The notes beneath the pieces were generated by a model. That model was not told where the DNA came from. It was given only the letters and a program-made list of their open reading frames with translations, and ran no database searches. The position numbers and the translations under genes are program-made. 64,000 nucleotides of DNA from Proteles cristata cristata (Eukaryota > Chordata > Mammalia > Carnivora > Hyaenidae), in assembly GCA_017311185.1 (NCBI GenBank), contig JAESUZ010005101.1:310001-374000 (forward strand), given 5' to 3'. Positions 25,235 to 36,330 of the stretch are shown here, piece after piece (the first letter of the stretch is position 1; every line of letters begins with the position of its first letter).

Positions 25235-25412
25235 AGCCTTCGGTGAGCATCACAATTATCTGGGGAATTTTGAAAAACAAACACAACAGAGCCCCCCAGT
25301 CCAGAGATTCCTACTCAATAGGCCTGGGGCAGGGCAGTGGAGTTTTTATTTTAAAAAATTGTCCCCCCAAGTGAATCTGATGTGCTCCAAAGGTTAGAAA
25401 CTACTGGGGTAG
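25235..25412 (-). repeat. MER5A-like hAT DNA transposon remnant
   Basis: Matches the MER5A pattern in reverse: 'GAGCATCACAATTATCTGGGG', 'AGATTCCTACTCAATAGGCC', 'GAATCTGATGTGCTCCAAAGG', ending 'AGAAACTACTG'. Non-autonomous fossil. Confidence 0.7.
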
Positions 25413-25467
25413 GTGGGGAGAGCCTCTCTACAGCTCCTAAGTCCTTATTAAAGTACTAACAGTTTTG

Positions 25468-25705
25468 GGGGCGCCTGGGTGGCTTAGTCGGTTAAGCGTC
25501 CGACTTTCGCTTGGGTCACGATCTCGCGGTTCGTGGGTTCGAGCCCTGCGTCGGGCTCTGTGCTGACTGCCAGCTTGGAGTCTGGAGCCTGTTTCAGTCT
25601 GTGACTCCCTCTCTCTCTGACCCTCCCCTGCTCACGCTGTCTCTCTCTCCTAGAAATAAATAAAACATTTTAAAAAAATTTTAAAAATAAATAAATAAAT
25701 AAATA
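25468..25705 (+). repeat. Young CanSINE with long target-site duplication
   Basis: GGGCGCCTGGGTGGCTTAGT head with the CCGACTTTCGCT block; tail (AAAT)n. Flanked by AAGTACTAACAGTTTTG / AAGAACTAACAGTTTTG (about 17 bp, one mismatch). Confidence 0.97.
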
Positions 25706-27635
25706 AAGAACTAACAGTTTTGAACACGAGCAAGATCGCTTTTGGCTGAGAGGAAGAAGACATGGTCAGTGAAGATTCCTTGAACAAAAAAACCCTCAAG
25801 AGTCTGGTTTAACCTGCTGAACTTGGAGCATGAGAAGCCATCTTATAATAGGTTTTGTACAACAGTACAAAAGCCAGTTGGGTAAGACCTCTGACTGCGA
25901 AGTTTTGTTTTTCTATCACCTTCCTCTCCCTGTTTGGACCCAGAGAGGTCAGAGAGCCACACCGTCCCGAAGGTCCCAGCGGCTTTCCCAGCCCCCACCC
26001 AGGGAGGGGGGCCCCCACCGTCAAGCTGGAGTCTCTGCCGGTGGCAAGGCACCCGACATCTGAGACACCAGGTGCAGACGGTGACTTCAAGCGACAGGAG
26101 AACATTTCGTTGCCTACGAGCCAGCAGAAAGGTTCCTGGGTTTTACACTGAGAAGCGCAGACCTTTCCCCATTGAATACATTTACACGGAGCAAAAATAA
26201 AGACTTCTGCACACATCCCACGGCTGCTGCTGCGGCTGGTTACACGTGGGACAGCTGACACTTGTCGCATGTGGCAGAAATGCTAAAGAATAGAAGGGTG
26301 GGGGGGGATGCATTTCTAGTGTCTTAGAGACACTGGTGACCGTGGGGAGAGGACTCTGGTAAAGGCAGAGGGAGAGAGAGTGGCGAAAAAACTCCAATGG
26401 AAGGAGGTGGGCCCAGAGGAGCGGGTGACAAACCGTGCGGGTGGGGGAGCCACACAGACTAAGCACTGAAGAACTCAGCTGATTCAGACGGAGAACCTGG
26501 GTGGCCCATGCTTTCATGTACATGGAGAGGAAAACGAGCAATAAAATGTCACCAACGACGGGTCACGGGAAGGTTCTCAAGGATGGGACTTTCTTAAACT
26601 TTTTTTTTTTTATCTCCTGAGAAAAGACTATAGGTAAGAGAAATGTGGGTGGTACAAAAAAAGAAATTTATATATAAATAATTGAGAGAAAAAGGCTGCC
26701 ATGAATGAGGAGGGGAATGAAGACATGAATAATAGATTATAAATATTTATTTAAAGTCTTTAAGATACCCTTTAGGTCTAGAGGAGTCAGATCTGGGGGA
26801 AATTATCTCGTTCTTGTCTTCATCAAGAAGAGCCATAGTCTCAGGGCTCTACTTCTATTTAACGGGCTCCGTGACTGACAACGTAAAACTGTCCACCTTG
26901 CTTCTGGAAAAACGCAGGCAAAATGCCATTAATGCAGCTGCTTCTAGCATACCTAACTGATCTGGCCGCCATACAGAGGAGGGAAGAGGGGCAAAGCCCC
27001 AGAGCACACGTAGCAGTGAAATCCTGTCCCGTGAAGTCGACTTTGCTTTTGGAATGTGTAAAATCTCAATTAATCACGAGGATGCATCAAAGAAGATAAG
27101 GATCATCCTGGCCTTAAAGCAATTCTGCACAAAGCCTCAGAAGCCAGAAGGAAGAAGGTTGAGGAAGAGGTGGGCGATGGCCAGTTCCCCGCAAAGAGGG
27201 ACCCTCCAACTGGTATTTAAAAAAATAACACTTTTTTCCATTTTGAAACCATGACGGTGGTATTAGGGACGTATTACTGGGTATGAACAAGTTGTGTATT
27301 TAATGAAGTAACGATCTTCTCGTTAGTTCAACTGTTTCTTCCATCACTTTTCCCGACATAGGACTGGTCGATTCCTGTGGATATGGCTTCCTAGTTTGCC
27401 CTGTATCTCTCTTCAGTTTATCACCAACATTGGGAGATGCAACTGAACTGCTTCAAAGGGCAGACAGATAGATGGAGTCACAGCACTGAGAAAAAGAGCA
27501 CTGCCCTCAGCAGACTGGAGAGCCCTCGGACATCTAAAGAGAGCAGGCAGCTACCACTCAATTCCTGCAAAGTGCTGCCTGCACACAGAAAGGCGGCATG
27601 TGATGCTGGCACCTCCCATTATTCAAGAGGGGTTG
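25706..27635. other. Unique sequence, no gene seen
   Basis: 1.9 kb without a repeat I can name. Overlapping ORFs on both strands (25809-26541, up to about 150 codons) are in a locally GC-richer stretch and show no known domain. Confidence 0.45.
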
Positions 27636-27814
27636 GAGGTACCTGGGTGGCTCAATCAGGTCAGAGTCTGACTTAGGCTCAGATCATGATCTCACAGTCT
27701 CTGAGTATGAGTTCTGCACTGGGCTCTCTGCTGTCAGTGCAGAGACCACTTTAGACCCTCTGTCCCTCTCTCTGTCCCCCCACCCCCCACTTATTCTCTC
27801 TCAAAAGTAAAAAC
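27636..27814 (+). repeat. CanSINE, diverged, first of a head-to-tail pair
   Basis: GAGGTACCTGGGTGGCTCAA head, shortened middle, tail CAAAAGTAAAAACA running directly into the next copy. Confidence 0.9.
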
Positions 27815-27815
27815 A

Positions 27816-28053
27816 GAGGCACCTGTGTAGCTTAGTAGGGTAAGCATCTGACTTCAGCTCAGGCATGATCTTGCGCTTCAGGACTTTAAGCCCCACGTCA
27901 GGCTCTGTGCTGACAGATCAGAGCCTGGATCCTGCTTCAGGTCCTGTGTCTCCCTCTCGTTGGCCCTCCCCCACTTACTGCTCTGTCTCTCTCTTTCCAT
28001 CCCTCAATAAATAAACATTAAAACAAGTAAAAATAAAACATTTTTTTAAAAAA
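27816..28053 (+). repeat. CanSINE, second of a head-to-tail pair
   Basis: GAGGCACCTGTGTAGCTTAG head inserted in the A-rich tail of the previous SINE; tail CAATAAATAAACATT then mixed A/T. Confidence 0.92.
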
Positions 28054-28661
28054 GGACTGAAAATCCAGATTTATAAAACCCGTGTACTCTCACAGTCTAC
28101 ACATGCTCAATTTTTAAAAAATTAAAGAGTTAACACATTTTAACACTGATCCATAAAAAATTAAAAGCTAACACTAATACTGATAAAAAATAGAAAGGCT
28201 GGTTTAAGCTCGGCCCTCATGTTCCATGATTGTTGCTCCTCTTCTCCTTTCATAAGGTCTGTTTTCATTTTTATTTATACTTAAGTCCTGTCTCTGGCCA
28301 CATGCTCTCCAGGAGAGGACAACAGTCATGTCATGCAGGCGAAAGAATGTCCCACAGTGCTCTGCAGGAGCTGTGTGTGGGGCACTGCCTATGAATCATG
28401 GTGGGCAATCCCTCAGGCACCTGTCCCAGTGGAACATGTATGCATTCACTTTTACCCTTTCTTCTTGCTGCTTTCCTCACCAGGCACCAGTTCAAACTGG
28501 CCACACATCTTACGGACTTCTCTTGTTTATAATAATTTTTTCTATCGATTCTCTACTTTCCAGGTATGCACTTCAAATAGCTACAAATAAAAGTGAGGTC
28601 TGCAGCCGCCACTCCTATCTTTTGTTTCATTTTGGGTTTTTTTTTCTTATCTTCTGGCTGA
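28054..28661. other. Unique sequence, nothing recognised
   Basis: AT-rich first half; no gene recognised. Two overlapping plus-strand ORFs (28328-28687) run into the next SINE and lack domains. Confidence 0.45.
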
Positions 28662-28869
28662 CACTTTTTTTTTTTTTTAATTTCTGAGAGAGAGAGGAAG
28701 TGAGCAGGGGAGAGTCTGAGAGAAAGGGAGTTACAGAATCTGAAGCAGACTCCAGGCTCTGAGCTAGCTGTCAGCACAGAGCCCAATGCGGGGCTCATAC
28801 CCACAAACCATGAGATCATGACCTGAGCTGAAGCTGGACGCTTAACTGACTGAGCCACCCAGGCGCCCC
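28662..28869 (-). repeat. CanSINE
   Basis: Reverse copy with a T14 tail side, ending CTGAGCCACCCAGGCGCCCC. Confidence 0.95.
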
Positions 28870-29059
28870 TGGCTAGCTGGTACCTTCTAGGCAGGTTTAT
28901 AATTTCAGCAAAAGGGACCATTCTTATCATACATTTGATTCACACAAGAATGCTTCTCGTGTTTCACAAAATATGATGCTGGTTTGGCATGAGGCTACAG
29001 ATTTAAAACACCGCAACAAGAAATGAATTCTACTTATTCTAATTGTACCAAGTTTCAAC

Positions 29060-29255
29060 TTTTTTAAAGTTTATTTTCAGACAGAGCACAAGCAGGGGAG
29101 GGTCAGAAAGACAGGGAAAGAGCCTGAATTTCAAGCAGGCTCTGCACTGTCAACATGAAGCCGAATCCAGGGCTTGAGTCCACGAACGCTAAGATCATGA
29201 CCTGTGCAGAAATCAAGAGTCTGACGTTTAACCAACTGAGCCACACAGGCATCCC
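29060..29255 (-). repeat. CanSINE, older
   Basis: Reverse copy ending AACTGAGCCACACAGGCATCCC; diverged, with the GAAATCAAGAGTC 'TCTTGATTT'-type head block in reverse. Confidence 0.9.
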
Positions 29256-29380
29256 TTTAATTTTTCTTTTTAATCAGGTATGTTTATTTGGTTGCTGTTT
29301 TTACCACAGACTGATTTTATTTATTCTTTCAAAAGGTAAGCATGGAATAACGTATATCAAATAAAAGTCACCCTTTTCTT

Positions 29381-29606
29381 TAAAAAAATTTTTTGTAAAT
29401 GTTTACTTATTTTTTGAGAGATGGAGGCAGACAGAGCATGAGTCAGGGGAGGGGCAGAGAGAGAGAGGGAGACACAGAATCTGAAGCAGGCTCCAGGCTC
29501 TGACCTGTCAGCACAGAGCCTGATGCGGGGTTCAAACCCAAGAAGCACGAGATAGTGACCATAGGTGAAGTCGGACGCTCAACCCAGTGAGCCACCCAGG
29601 CAACCC
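29381..29606 (-). repeat. CanSINE in a four-SINE cluster
   Basis: Reverse copy ending AGTGAGCCACCCAGGCAACCC. Flanked by AAAAGTCACCCTTTTCTTTAAA / AAAATTCACCCTTTTAAAG (near-match target duplication). Confidence 0.95.
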
Positions 29607-29638
29607 TAAAATTCACCCTTTTAAAGAATAAAGTGTAT

Positions 29639-29850
29639 GGGTTGCCTGGGTGGCTCAGTGGGTTAAGCGTCCGACTTCGGCTCAGGTCATGATCTCATGG
29701 TTCGTGGGTTCAAACCCTGCATCGGGGTCTGTGATGATGGCTAGCTCAGAGCCTGGAGCCTGCTTCAGATTCTGTGTCTCCCTCTCTCTGACCCTTCCCT
29801 GCTCATGCGGTCTCTCTCTCTCTCAAAAATAAATAAAACATTAAAAAAAA
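29639..29850 (+). repeat. CanSINE in a four-SINE cluster
   Basis: GGTTGCCTGGGTGGCTCAGT head. Flanked by TTAAAGAATAAAGT (29621-29634) and TTAAGGAATACAGT (29852-29865). Confidence 0.95.
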
Positions 29851-29867
29851 TTTAAGGAATACAGTTT

Positions 29868-30046
29868 GGGGTGCCTGGGTGGCTCAGCCGGTTGAGCGTC
29901 CGACTTTGGCTCAGGTCATGATCTCACAGTTCGTGGGTTCGAGCCCTGCATTGGGCTCTGTGCTGACAGGTAGCTCATGTGCGCTCTCTCTCTCTCTCTC
30001 TCAGAAATAAATGAAAAACATTAAAAATTTTTAAAGAAAAAAAAAA
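29868..30046 (+). repeat. CanSINE, internally deleted
   Basis: GGGGTGCCTGGGTGGCTCAG head, but the GAGCCTGGAGCCTGCTTCAG block is missing. Flanked by GGAATACAGTTT / AGAACACAGTT. Confidence 0.94.
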
Positions 30047-30104
30047 GAACACAGTTCAAGGAGTTTGAACAAATGGGTCCAGTCACATAACCACTGCCAC
30101 AATC

Positions 30105-30830
30105 AATATATCACTGGATGTTGAATTTTAGGCAAAGCATTTTTGGCACTGATTAAGATGACCACATACATTTTTCTTTTTTGATCTAATATGAAGCCAA
30201 GCTCACACATTCCTGGGATGTACGCCACTTGATCATGGTACTTATTTAATGAACTGCGAAATTCTATCTGGTGGGGTTTTGTTGAGGGGTTTTGCATCAA
30301 CATCCATAAGCGAGACAGAATCTGCAGTCTGTGTGTGAGTGTACACGTACACATAGGCACACACAGTACCTGCGCGAAGCTCTAGTATAAAGACCATTTT
30401 AACATCTTAAAGTCTGAAATTTGACTTTTGCTGTATGCACAGAAAACACAAATCGTAATGGGAAAGCGCAGCCAGATGTACCCAAGACAACAGTTCTCGT
30501 TTACACCCAATTAAAGCCCCTTCCAATAATTTATAACTTCACCCTATTTAATAATATCCTTGAATGGTGCAAGAATTTACTGAGGCCATCTGGGGCTTGC
30601 ACTCTGAATTCAGAGAGCACCTTTTCGTAAGTGTTCCATTTCTTACGTGGTTACTGACTTAGGATCTCTCTGCTGGGAGCCACTTCGATAAAGCAAATTT
30701 TCCTAGAAATAACACCCCTTCATCTATCTCCATAGAATTTCCCATTGCATCTTATAGTATTTTTTGATAATTTCTCCTTGTCTCTAATTTTGTTGACTTT
30801 TACTTTCCCTAGTAATCAAAGGAATATTTG
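30105..30830 (-). repeat. L1 ORF2 fragment, antisense
   Basis: Antisense to the L1 reverse-transcriptase region: 'TTGAATTTTAGGCAAAGCATTTTT', 'CCACTTGATCATGG', 'GGGGTTTTGTTGAGGGGTTTTGCATC' (parts), 'AGTATTTTTTGATAATTTC'. Diverged and interrupted by stops. Confidence 0.75.
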
Positions 30831-30869
30831 TTCATTGTGCAAAATTGAAAAAATAAAGAGACATAGAAC

Positions 30870-31165
30870 AAGCTGAAAATGACCCATATTCCCACCGCCC
30901 AGAAATAATTAGTAACGAGACAGTCATGTAAAACACTCCAGACTTTTATCTGTCTACATACCTACCTTCCTTACCTACCCACCATGTTTATTAACCTGCT
31001 TTTTCTTTGTTATAGGATGTGAACACCTTTTCCGTATCAATACATACAGATTTATAATTTCACTGGCTATGGAGCAGTGCTATACCTATGCTATATACCC
31101 TTGTTATTCCATGACTTTCTTCCTTAAATTCCTGACAATAGGGAATGTATAGGTTAAACACTTTT
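30870..31165 (-). repeat. Old LINE (L1/HAL1-like), antisense
   Basis: 'CATATTCCCACCGCCCAGAAATAA', 'AACCTGCTTTTTC', 'CACCTTTTCCGTATCAATACAT', 'CACTGGCTATGGAGCAGTG' follow the order of an old antisense LINE. The same family recurs at 32395-33060. Confidence 0.55.
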
Positions 31166-31174
31166 TAAACTATT

Positions 31175-31376
31175 GGGCACATTGGGTGGCTCAGTCGGGT
31201 AAATATCCAACTCTTGATTTCAGCTCAGGTCATGATCTCAGAGTCCTGAGATCAAGCCCCACATTGCTCAGCATAGAGGTTGCTTGAGGTTCTCTCTTTC
31301 TCTCCATGCTCCTTTCTAGCTCAAGTGCATGTGCTCTCTCTCAAATAAATGTAAAAAAAAACATTTAAAAACTTGT
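31175..31376 (+). repeat. CanSINE, 'TCTTGATTT' head subtype
   Basis: GGGCACATTGGGTGGCTCAG head with CAACTCTTGATTTCAGC; shortened middle and CAAATAAATG tail. Confidence 0.92.
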
Positions 31377-31392
31377 TTAAAAACTACAATTA

Positions 31393-31598
31393 GAGGCACC
31401 TGGGTGGCTCAGTCAGTTAAGTGTCTGACTTCAGCTCAGGTCATGATCTCACAGTTTCTAGGTTTGAGCCCCGCATCGGGCTCTGTTCTGACAGCTCCGA
31501 GCCCGGAGTCTGCTTCAGATTGTGTCTCCCTCTCTCTGACCCTCCCCTGTTCATGCTGTCTCTTTCTCTCAGAAATAAATAAAAAACATTTTAAAAAA
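31393..31598 (+). repeat. CanSINE
   Basis: GAGGCACCTGGGTGGCTCAG head; tail CAGAAATAAATAAAAAACATT. Confidence 0.95.
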
Positions 31599-31674
31599 CG
31601 CTATGATTAACGGTACTATTTTGAACATTATTTAACATCTTTGCAATGCTCATCCAAATATTCATATAGAGAAC

Positions 31675-31800
31675 AAACTGAGGACTAATGGGAGTAGAAG
31701 GGAGGGGAAGGGGGGTGATGAGCATGGAGGAGGGCACTTATGTGGATGAGCACTGTGTGTTATACGGAAACCAACTTGAGAATAAACTATTAAGAAAAAA
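31675..31800 (+). mobile_element. Carnivore L1 3' terminal fragment
   Basis: 'GGGTGATGAGCATGGAGGAGGGCACTTATG...GATGAGCACTGTGTGTTATACGG...ACCAACTTGAGAATAAAC' (parts) is the typical carnivore L1 3' UTR end. Only about 125 bp is present. Confidence 0.8.
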
Positions 31801-31802
31801 AA

Positions 31803-32019
31803 TTTTTTTTAAAAATATTTTTTATTTATTTCTAGGAGAGAGAGAGACAGCGTGAGCAGGGGAAGGTCAGAGAGAGAGGGAGTCACAGACTGAAACAGGC
31901 TCCAGGCTCTGAGCTGGCAGTCAGCACAGAGCCCGATGCGGGGCTCGAACCCACGAACCGCGAGATCATGCCCTAAGCGAAAGTCGGACGCCTAACCGAC
32001 TAAGCCACCCAGGCGCCCC
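31803..32019 (-). repeat. Young CanSINE
   Basis: Reverse copy with TTTCTAGGAGAGAG, the CTAAGCGAAAGTCGG block and the GACTAAGCCACCCAGGCGCC end; inserted at the A-rich end of the L1 fragment. Confidence 0.96.
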
Positions 32020-32070
32020 AAGAAAACTTTTAATAGATAAAAAAAAAAGTGTTAGTCAAAGATAAATTTT

Positions 32071-32290
32071 AGGGGTGCCTTCATGGCTCAGTTGGTTAAG
32101 CGGCCAACTTCAGCTCAGGTTATGATCTCATGGTCTGTGAGTTCGAGTCCTTGTGTGACAGCTCAGAGCCTGGAGCCTGCTTCCCATTCTGTGTCTCCCT
32201 TTCTGTCTGCCCTTCCCCTGCTTGCTCGCTCTCTCTCTTTCTCTCAAAAAAAAAATAAACATTAAAAAATTTTTTCAATATATTTTTTAA
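32071..32290 (+). repeat. CanSINE
   Basis: AGGGGTGCCTTCATGGCTCA head; long A/T tail. Flanked by AAAGATAAATTT on both sides (from 32059 and from about 32292). Confidence 0.93.
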
Positions 32291-32394
32291 AAAAGATAAA
32301 TTTTTAAAAACATTTTTGCTTATTAAAAAAAGCTCTGTTTCTATAAAAAATAAAGAAAAAAAATGAGCCCCAAAAAAGATTTCTTGCAATTCCC

Positions 32395-32649
32395 TATCCA
32401 GTGATAGCTTCTGTTAATTTTGTCAGATACACAAGGTGAAACAAACACTCGTTTTCTTTAACCATCAATGAGACCATATTATACATGCTAGTTTGTAACT
32501 AATTCACCATAGTATGCGACCTTTTCCAGAAGAGTGTCATTCTACACATCTCTAAGGTACTCAGTGGATAAAAGAATCTGATCGTCTATGGATGGAAAGT
32601 GGAGCAGTTTCCAATTTTTGTTTTTTACAAACAATGCTACAATGAATAT

Positions 32650-32720
<71 letters not shown>

Positions 32721-33060
32721 CGGGCCCATCATTCAATTCTTTCCTGAGGCTAAATTCCCGGAGATAGAATTGTTAGATGGGAAGACATGTATTTCAAGGC
32801 TTCTGATGAACACCCTGCCCCTGAGAAAGTGTACATCAATTGATGCTCCCAACAGTGATGTCCACATCCACTCCAACCTTAGTATTATTGGTATCATTGC
32901 TCTCCTCAAACTGAGACTTAGGTAACAAAATGTAGCGCTTTTCTTTTTTCTTTTCTTTTTGCCTTTAGAAAGTTATTAGTAAGCTGGGTATTTTCTTTCA
33001 TGTGCTTTTTGGCCCTTTGCAATCAATTAAGAAATTACTTTATACGATCTAGTATCTATC
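32395..33060 (-). repeat. Old LINE (L1/HAL1-like), antisense
   Basis: 'CAGTTTCCAATTTTTG...ACAAACAATGCTACAATGAATATC', 'GATAGAATTGTTAGATGGG', 'TGATGCTCCCAACAGTGATGTCC', 'TTAGTATTATTGGTATCATTG' are landmarks of an old antisense LINE. A compound microsatellite sits inside it. Confidence 0.65.
32653..32720. repeat. Compound (TG)n(ATTT)n microsatellite
   Basis: About 18 TG units (32653-32688) run directly into about 8 TTTA/ATTT units (to 32720). Likely highly polymorphic; TG runs of this length can adopt Z-DNA. Confidence 0.97.
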
Positions 33061-33090
33061 TGTAAACAAAGCAGCCATATGAAATTATAT

Positions 33091-33307
33091 ATTTTTTTTT
33101 TATGTTTTTATTTATTTCTAGGAGAGAGAGAGAGACAGTGTGAGCAGGGGAGGGTCAGAGAGAGAGGGAGTCACAGACTGAAACAGGCTCCAGGCTCTGA
33201 GCTGGCAGTGAGCACAGAGCCCGACGCGGGGCTTGAACCCGTGAACCGTGAGATCATGACCTAAGCGAAAGTCGGACGCTTAACCGACTAAGCCACCCAG
33301 GCGCCCC
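33091..33307 (-). repeat. Young CanSINE with perfect target-site duplication
   Basis: Reverse copy of the CTAAGCGAAAGTCGG subtype. Flanked by perfect 12-bp ATGAAATTATAT (33079-33090 and 33308-33319). Confidence 0.97.
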
Positions 33308-35373
33308 ATGAAATTATATTTCTTAACATCGTTATGTCCTAATATTTTACTGGAGAATTAAAAAAGGAAGAAGAAGAAAAACATGCCTCATATTTTTGGA
33401 AACAGCTCTACTACTGTTGCTGACATTTTGCTTTTAGTTTATTGCAAGTGACGAGAACCACCATTTTCTCCGTGTTGTATTCACATAAATATGGACCAGA
33501 ACATTATTATACTATGTTCTGCTAGAGCACAGAATTCAGTGTGGTACAAGGCCACACCCAACTTTTCCATGCACTATGAGCATTTTAAGAAACATTTCAT
33601 TATAATGCAGTCTCCTCTCTCACAGCTCCATGGGACGCACCACTCAAAGAATACAGAGCCAGCCTCTGGTTCATCCAAATGTCAACATCTGTAATGTCTG
33701 AAAGTTATGAGTGCAGCCTTTCTCAGGGCTCATTTTTACTTTTGCCAGAGCTTTCAGTTTTATATAAGCACCCATTAGGAACAATTGTGACTGATTTCCT
33801 CTGGAGCAAAAATTTCCTTTGGAGCAAAAACATTCACTTTTTTTTTTTTTTAAACAGTTAACAACAAATGACTTAGAAGTGAATTCAAGATGATGAGAGG
33901 TGAATACAGCATTCCATCCAAGCATTTTTGTTTCAGTGTTTACGAACAATATTCAGAATATATATTCCGTAGGGCAGCGAATTTACATGGGCTTTCTCTA
34001 CTTCTTAAGAAACACTGGTTTTACTTGAAAATGCATGCAAACATGTAAAGTGCTTCTATGTTTTTAATAACTATGATTAAAGAAATCAACCTAATTATAG
34101 CCTGAAACCTAAGATCAATTTTTTGGGGGTGCATTGGTATTTATGATTAAGAGAGCACATAACAGAGGTGAGGGCAAGAAAAGATGGACTTTATCAAGTA
34201 TAGCTAGGATAATTCTGTGTGAACGTTACTTTTTTGTTTCAAGTATTGCTTAATCAGCCTGACCTTGTAACGCTCGATAGAATGTAAAAAATAACACCAT
34301 AGCTTTAAATGATAGCATGAAAATCCAGTAAAATAAATGCTTTTACATTCCTAAAGCATTCAGTAAAAGATCTTAAAATGCTGAAGTCTTACAATAGTAC
34401 TTTGATAAAAGAGTGTTTATTACAATACAGATATAACAACTTCAAGATGTAACTGCTATCCTACCAATGCATTCATTATACTACAGGTTTCTGGATAGAA
34501 TGGGATTCCATAATTTAGTGGAAGAGATGACCAGAACAACAGATTAGGAAAATACACTGATATTAAGAAATGGACAGGCCATTCTCCATCATTAATAGCT
34601 CTATGAATTCACCCTCCATGGGTGATGGGCTCAAATGAATTACATACTCCCAGAAAGAATCCACCATTTAGCTCCTGCATGCCATGAAAAACTGACCCCT
34701 GTGGAGACTTCCATTGTTGAGATTAAGCAAACCCCAGAGTTTCATCAAAGAGCAGCCAACCTTAAAAGAATCAAGATAAACTGGAAAACCATGATCTCCT
34801 ACAAGTAAGCTGAAACAATAGTAAAGAAAGAAAAAAGCAGAGGGACAAGTGTGTCAAAAAAGATGGCTATGTATCAAAGGGGAGAGAAGAGAAATATGGC
34901 GTCTGCAGAGTAGATGGCGTCCTGGACCAAGTGCTCAGGGAATCCTCACCTAACAGACATGTAGCTCATGAGCCAGGCTGACCCACTGGGCTGGCATCAT
35001 TTGCTGAAACCAGCCCTTGGAATGTTCATCTGCATTTGCTCTGACCCTCATCCTCACTTACAGACCATCTAACAGTAACAGAGTAGGTCACGAGGAAGTT
35101 TGCCAATTAGTGGGAGGAAGATACACCACCCCAAGGCCATAATTATCGCAGCAGGATGAGTGTTTTCTGTTTTGCATGTAAATGGATAAGGTGGCCCTTT
35201 GCATCAATCTGGTGATTGTGAGTGGTACGCATCAATTCACCAGGGTCTAATTAGCCTTACAAAATGACGACACAGAGTTTATAAACCCACAAAGCTGTGA
35301 ACCATGTTAAAAAAAATTATTTCATAATTTCCCCATGCCAGTATTAGGATGTTGAAATTCCTTGACTATGCAG
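33308..35373. other. Unique, SINE-free AT-rich sequence
   Basis: About 2 kb with no young repeat between SINE-dense flanks. Short ORFs only, no domain. A T13 run lies at 33839-33851. It could contain regulatory sequence, but nothing specific is visible. Confidence 0.45.
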
Positions 35374-35383
35374 AACCTGCCTA

Positions 35384-35387
35384 CTTT

Positions 35388-35432
<45 letters not shown>

Positions 35433-35639
35433 AATATTTTTATTTATTTCTACGAGAGAGAGAGACAGCGTGAGCAGGGAAGGGTCAGAGAAAGAGGGAG
35501 ATACAGACTCTGAAACAGGCTCCAGGCTCTGAGCTGGCAGTCAGCACAGAGCCCGACGCAGGGCTTGAACCCACGAACCGTGAGATCATGACCTAAACGA
35601 AAGTCGGACGCTTAACCGACTAAGCCACCCAGGCGCCCC
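35384..35639 (-). repeat. Young CanSINE with (TTTA)n tail
   Basis: Reverse copy of the young subtype whose tail has expanded to about ten TTTA units (35387-35428). Flanked by AACCTGCCTACTTTTTA / AACCTGCCTAGTTTTTA (17 bp, one mismatch). Confidence 0.97.
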
Positions 35640-35721
35640 AAAACCTGCCTAGTTTTTAAACCTCAAGTGATAGGACTGTGATTGTATTCATCAACAGCTG
35701 GCGTTGGTTAAGTGTTTTGTT

Positions 35722-35926
35722 TTGTTTTTTTTTTAAGGTTTTATTCTTTTTGAGAGAAAGACAGAGCACGAGCAGGGGAGGGGAAGAGAGAAGAAGACAC
35801 AGAATCTCAAGAAGGCTCCAGGCCCCGAGCTGTCAGCACAGAGCCTGATACGGGGCCCAAACCCACAAACTGCAAGATCATGACCTGAGGTCAGAGGCTT
35901 ACCCACCGAAGCCACCCAGGTGCCCC
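35722..35926 (-). repeat. CanSINE, older
   Basis: Reverse diverged copy ending GAAGCCACCCAGGTGCCCC; flanked by short AAGTG-type repeats. Confidence 0.92.
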
Positions 35927-36139
35927 AAGTGCTCTTCCTATGGAAGGCCCTTTCTAAGCATTTTATTCAGCCTAGTTCATTTAAAACTCCCAAGAACCCA
36001 AAAGGTGGTTGAGGTTTTCTTCGTTTCACTAAATGAAGAATTAAGGAAGAGAAAGGTTCAACACTTTGCCTCATCATGTTCCCCCACGAATCTCAGCCCT
36101 GAGTCATGCTGAAATCGTTCTAGGTCTTGCAAATGCCAT

Positions 36140-36330
36140 ATGGTTTTGCACACCACTCCCCTGGCCCAGAAAACGGTCTTGGCTTTTTCCTATCTGACCA
36201 TCTCCTATTCATTCTTCAAGACTCAGTTTACTCCGGGCTTCCTCTGGGAAACTTTCCAGATACCCCAACTTTCCCAGGAAAAGTTACACAGTCTCTGTTC
36301 TGTGTTCCTACATAGATGCCCTCGCTCACG
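36140..36330 (+). repeat. L2 LINE fragment
   Basis: 'CATCTCCTATTCATTCTTCAAGACTCAGTTTACTCCGGGCTTCCTCTGGGAAACTTTCC' order (parts) matches the L2 3' region. Confidence 0.65.

Noticed and set aside
25809..26541. Cluster of overlapping ORFs on both strands (up to 153 codons)
   Set aside because: They occur in all frames of a GC-richer stretch, with no domains, no consistent start context and no repeat or gene match I can name.
30103..30360. 85-codon minus-strand ORF
   Set aside because: It is a fragment of the L1 reverse-transcriptase region, not a separate gene.
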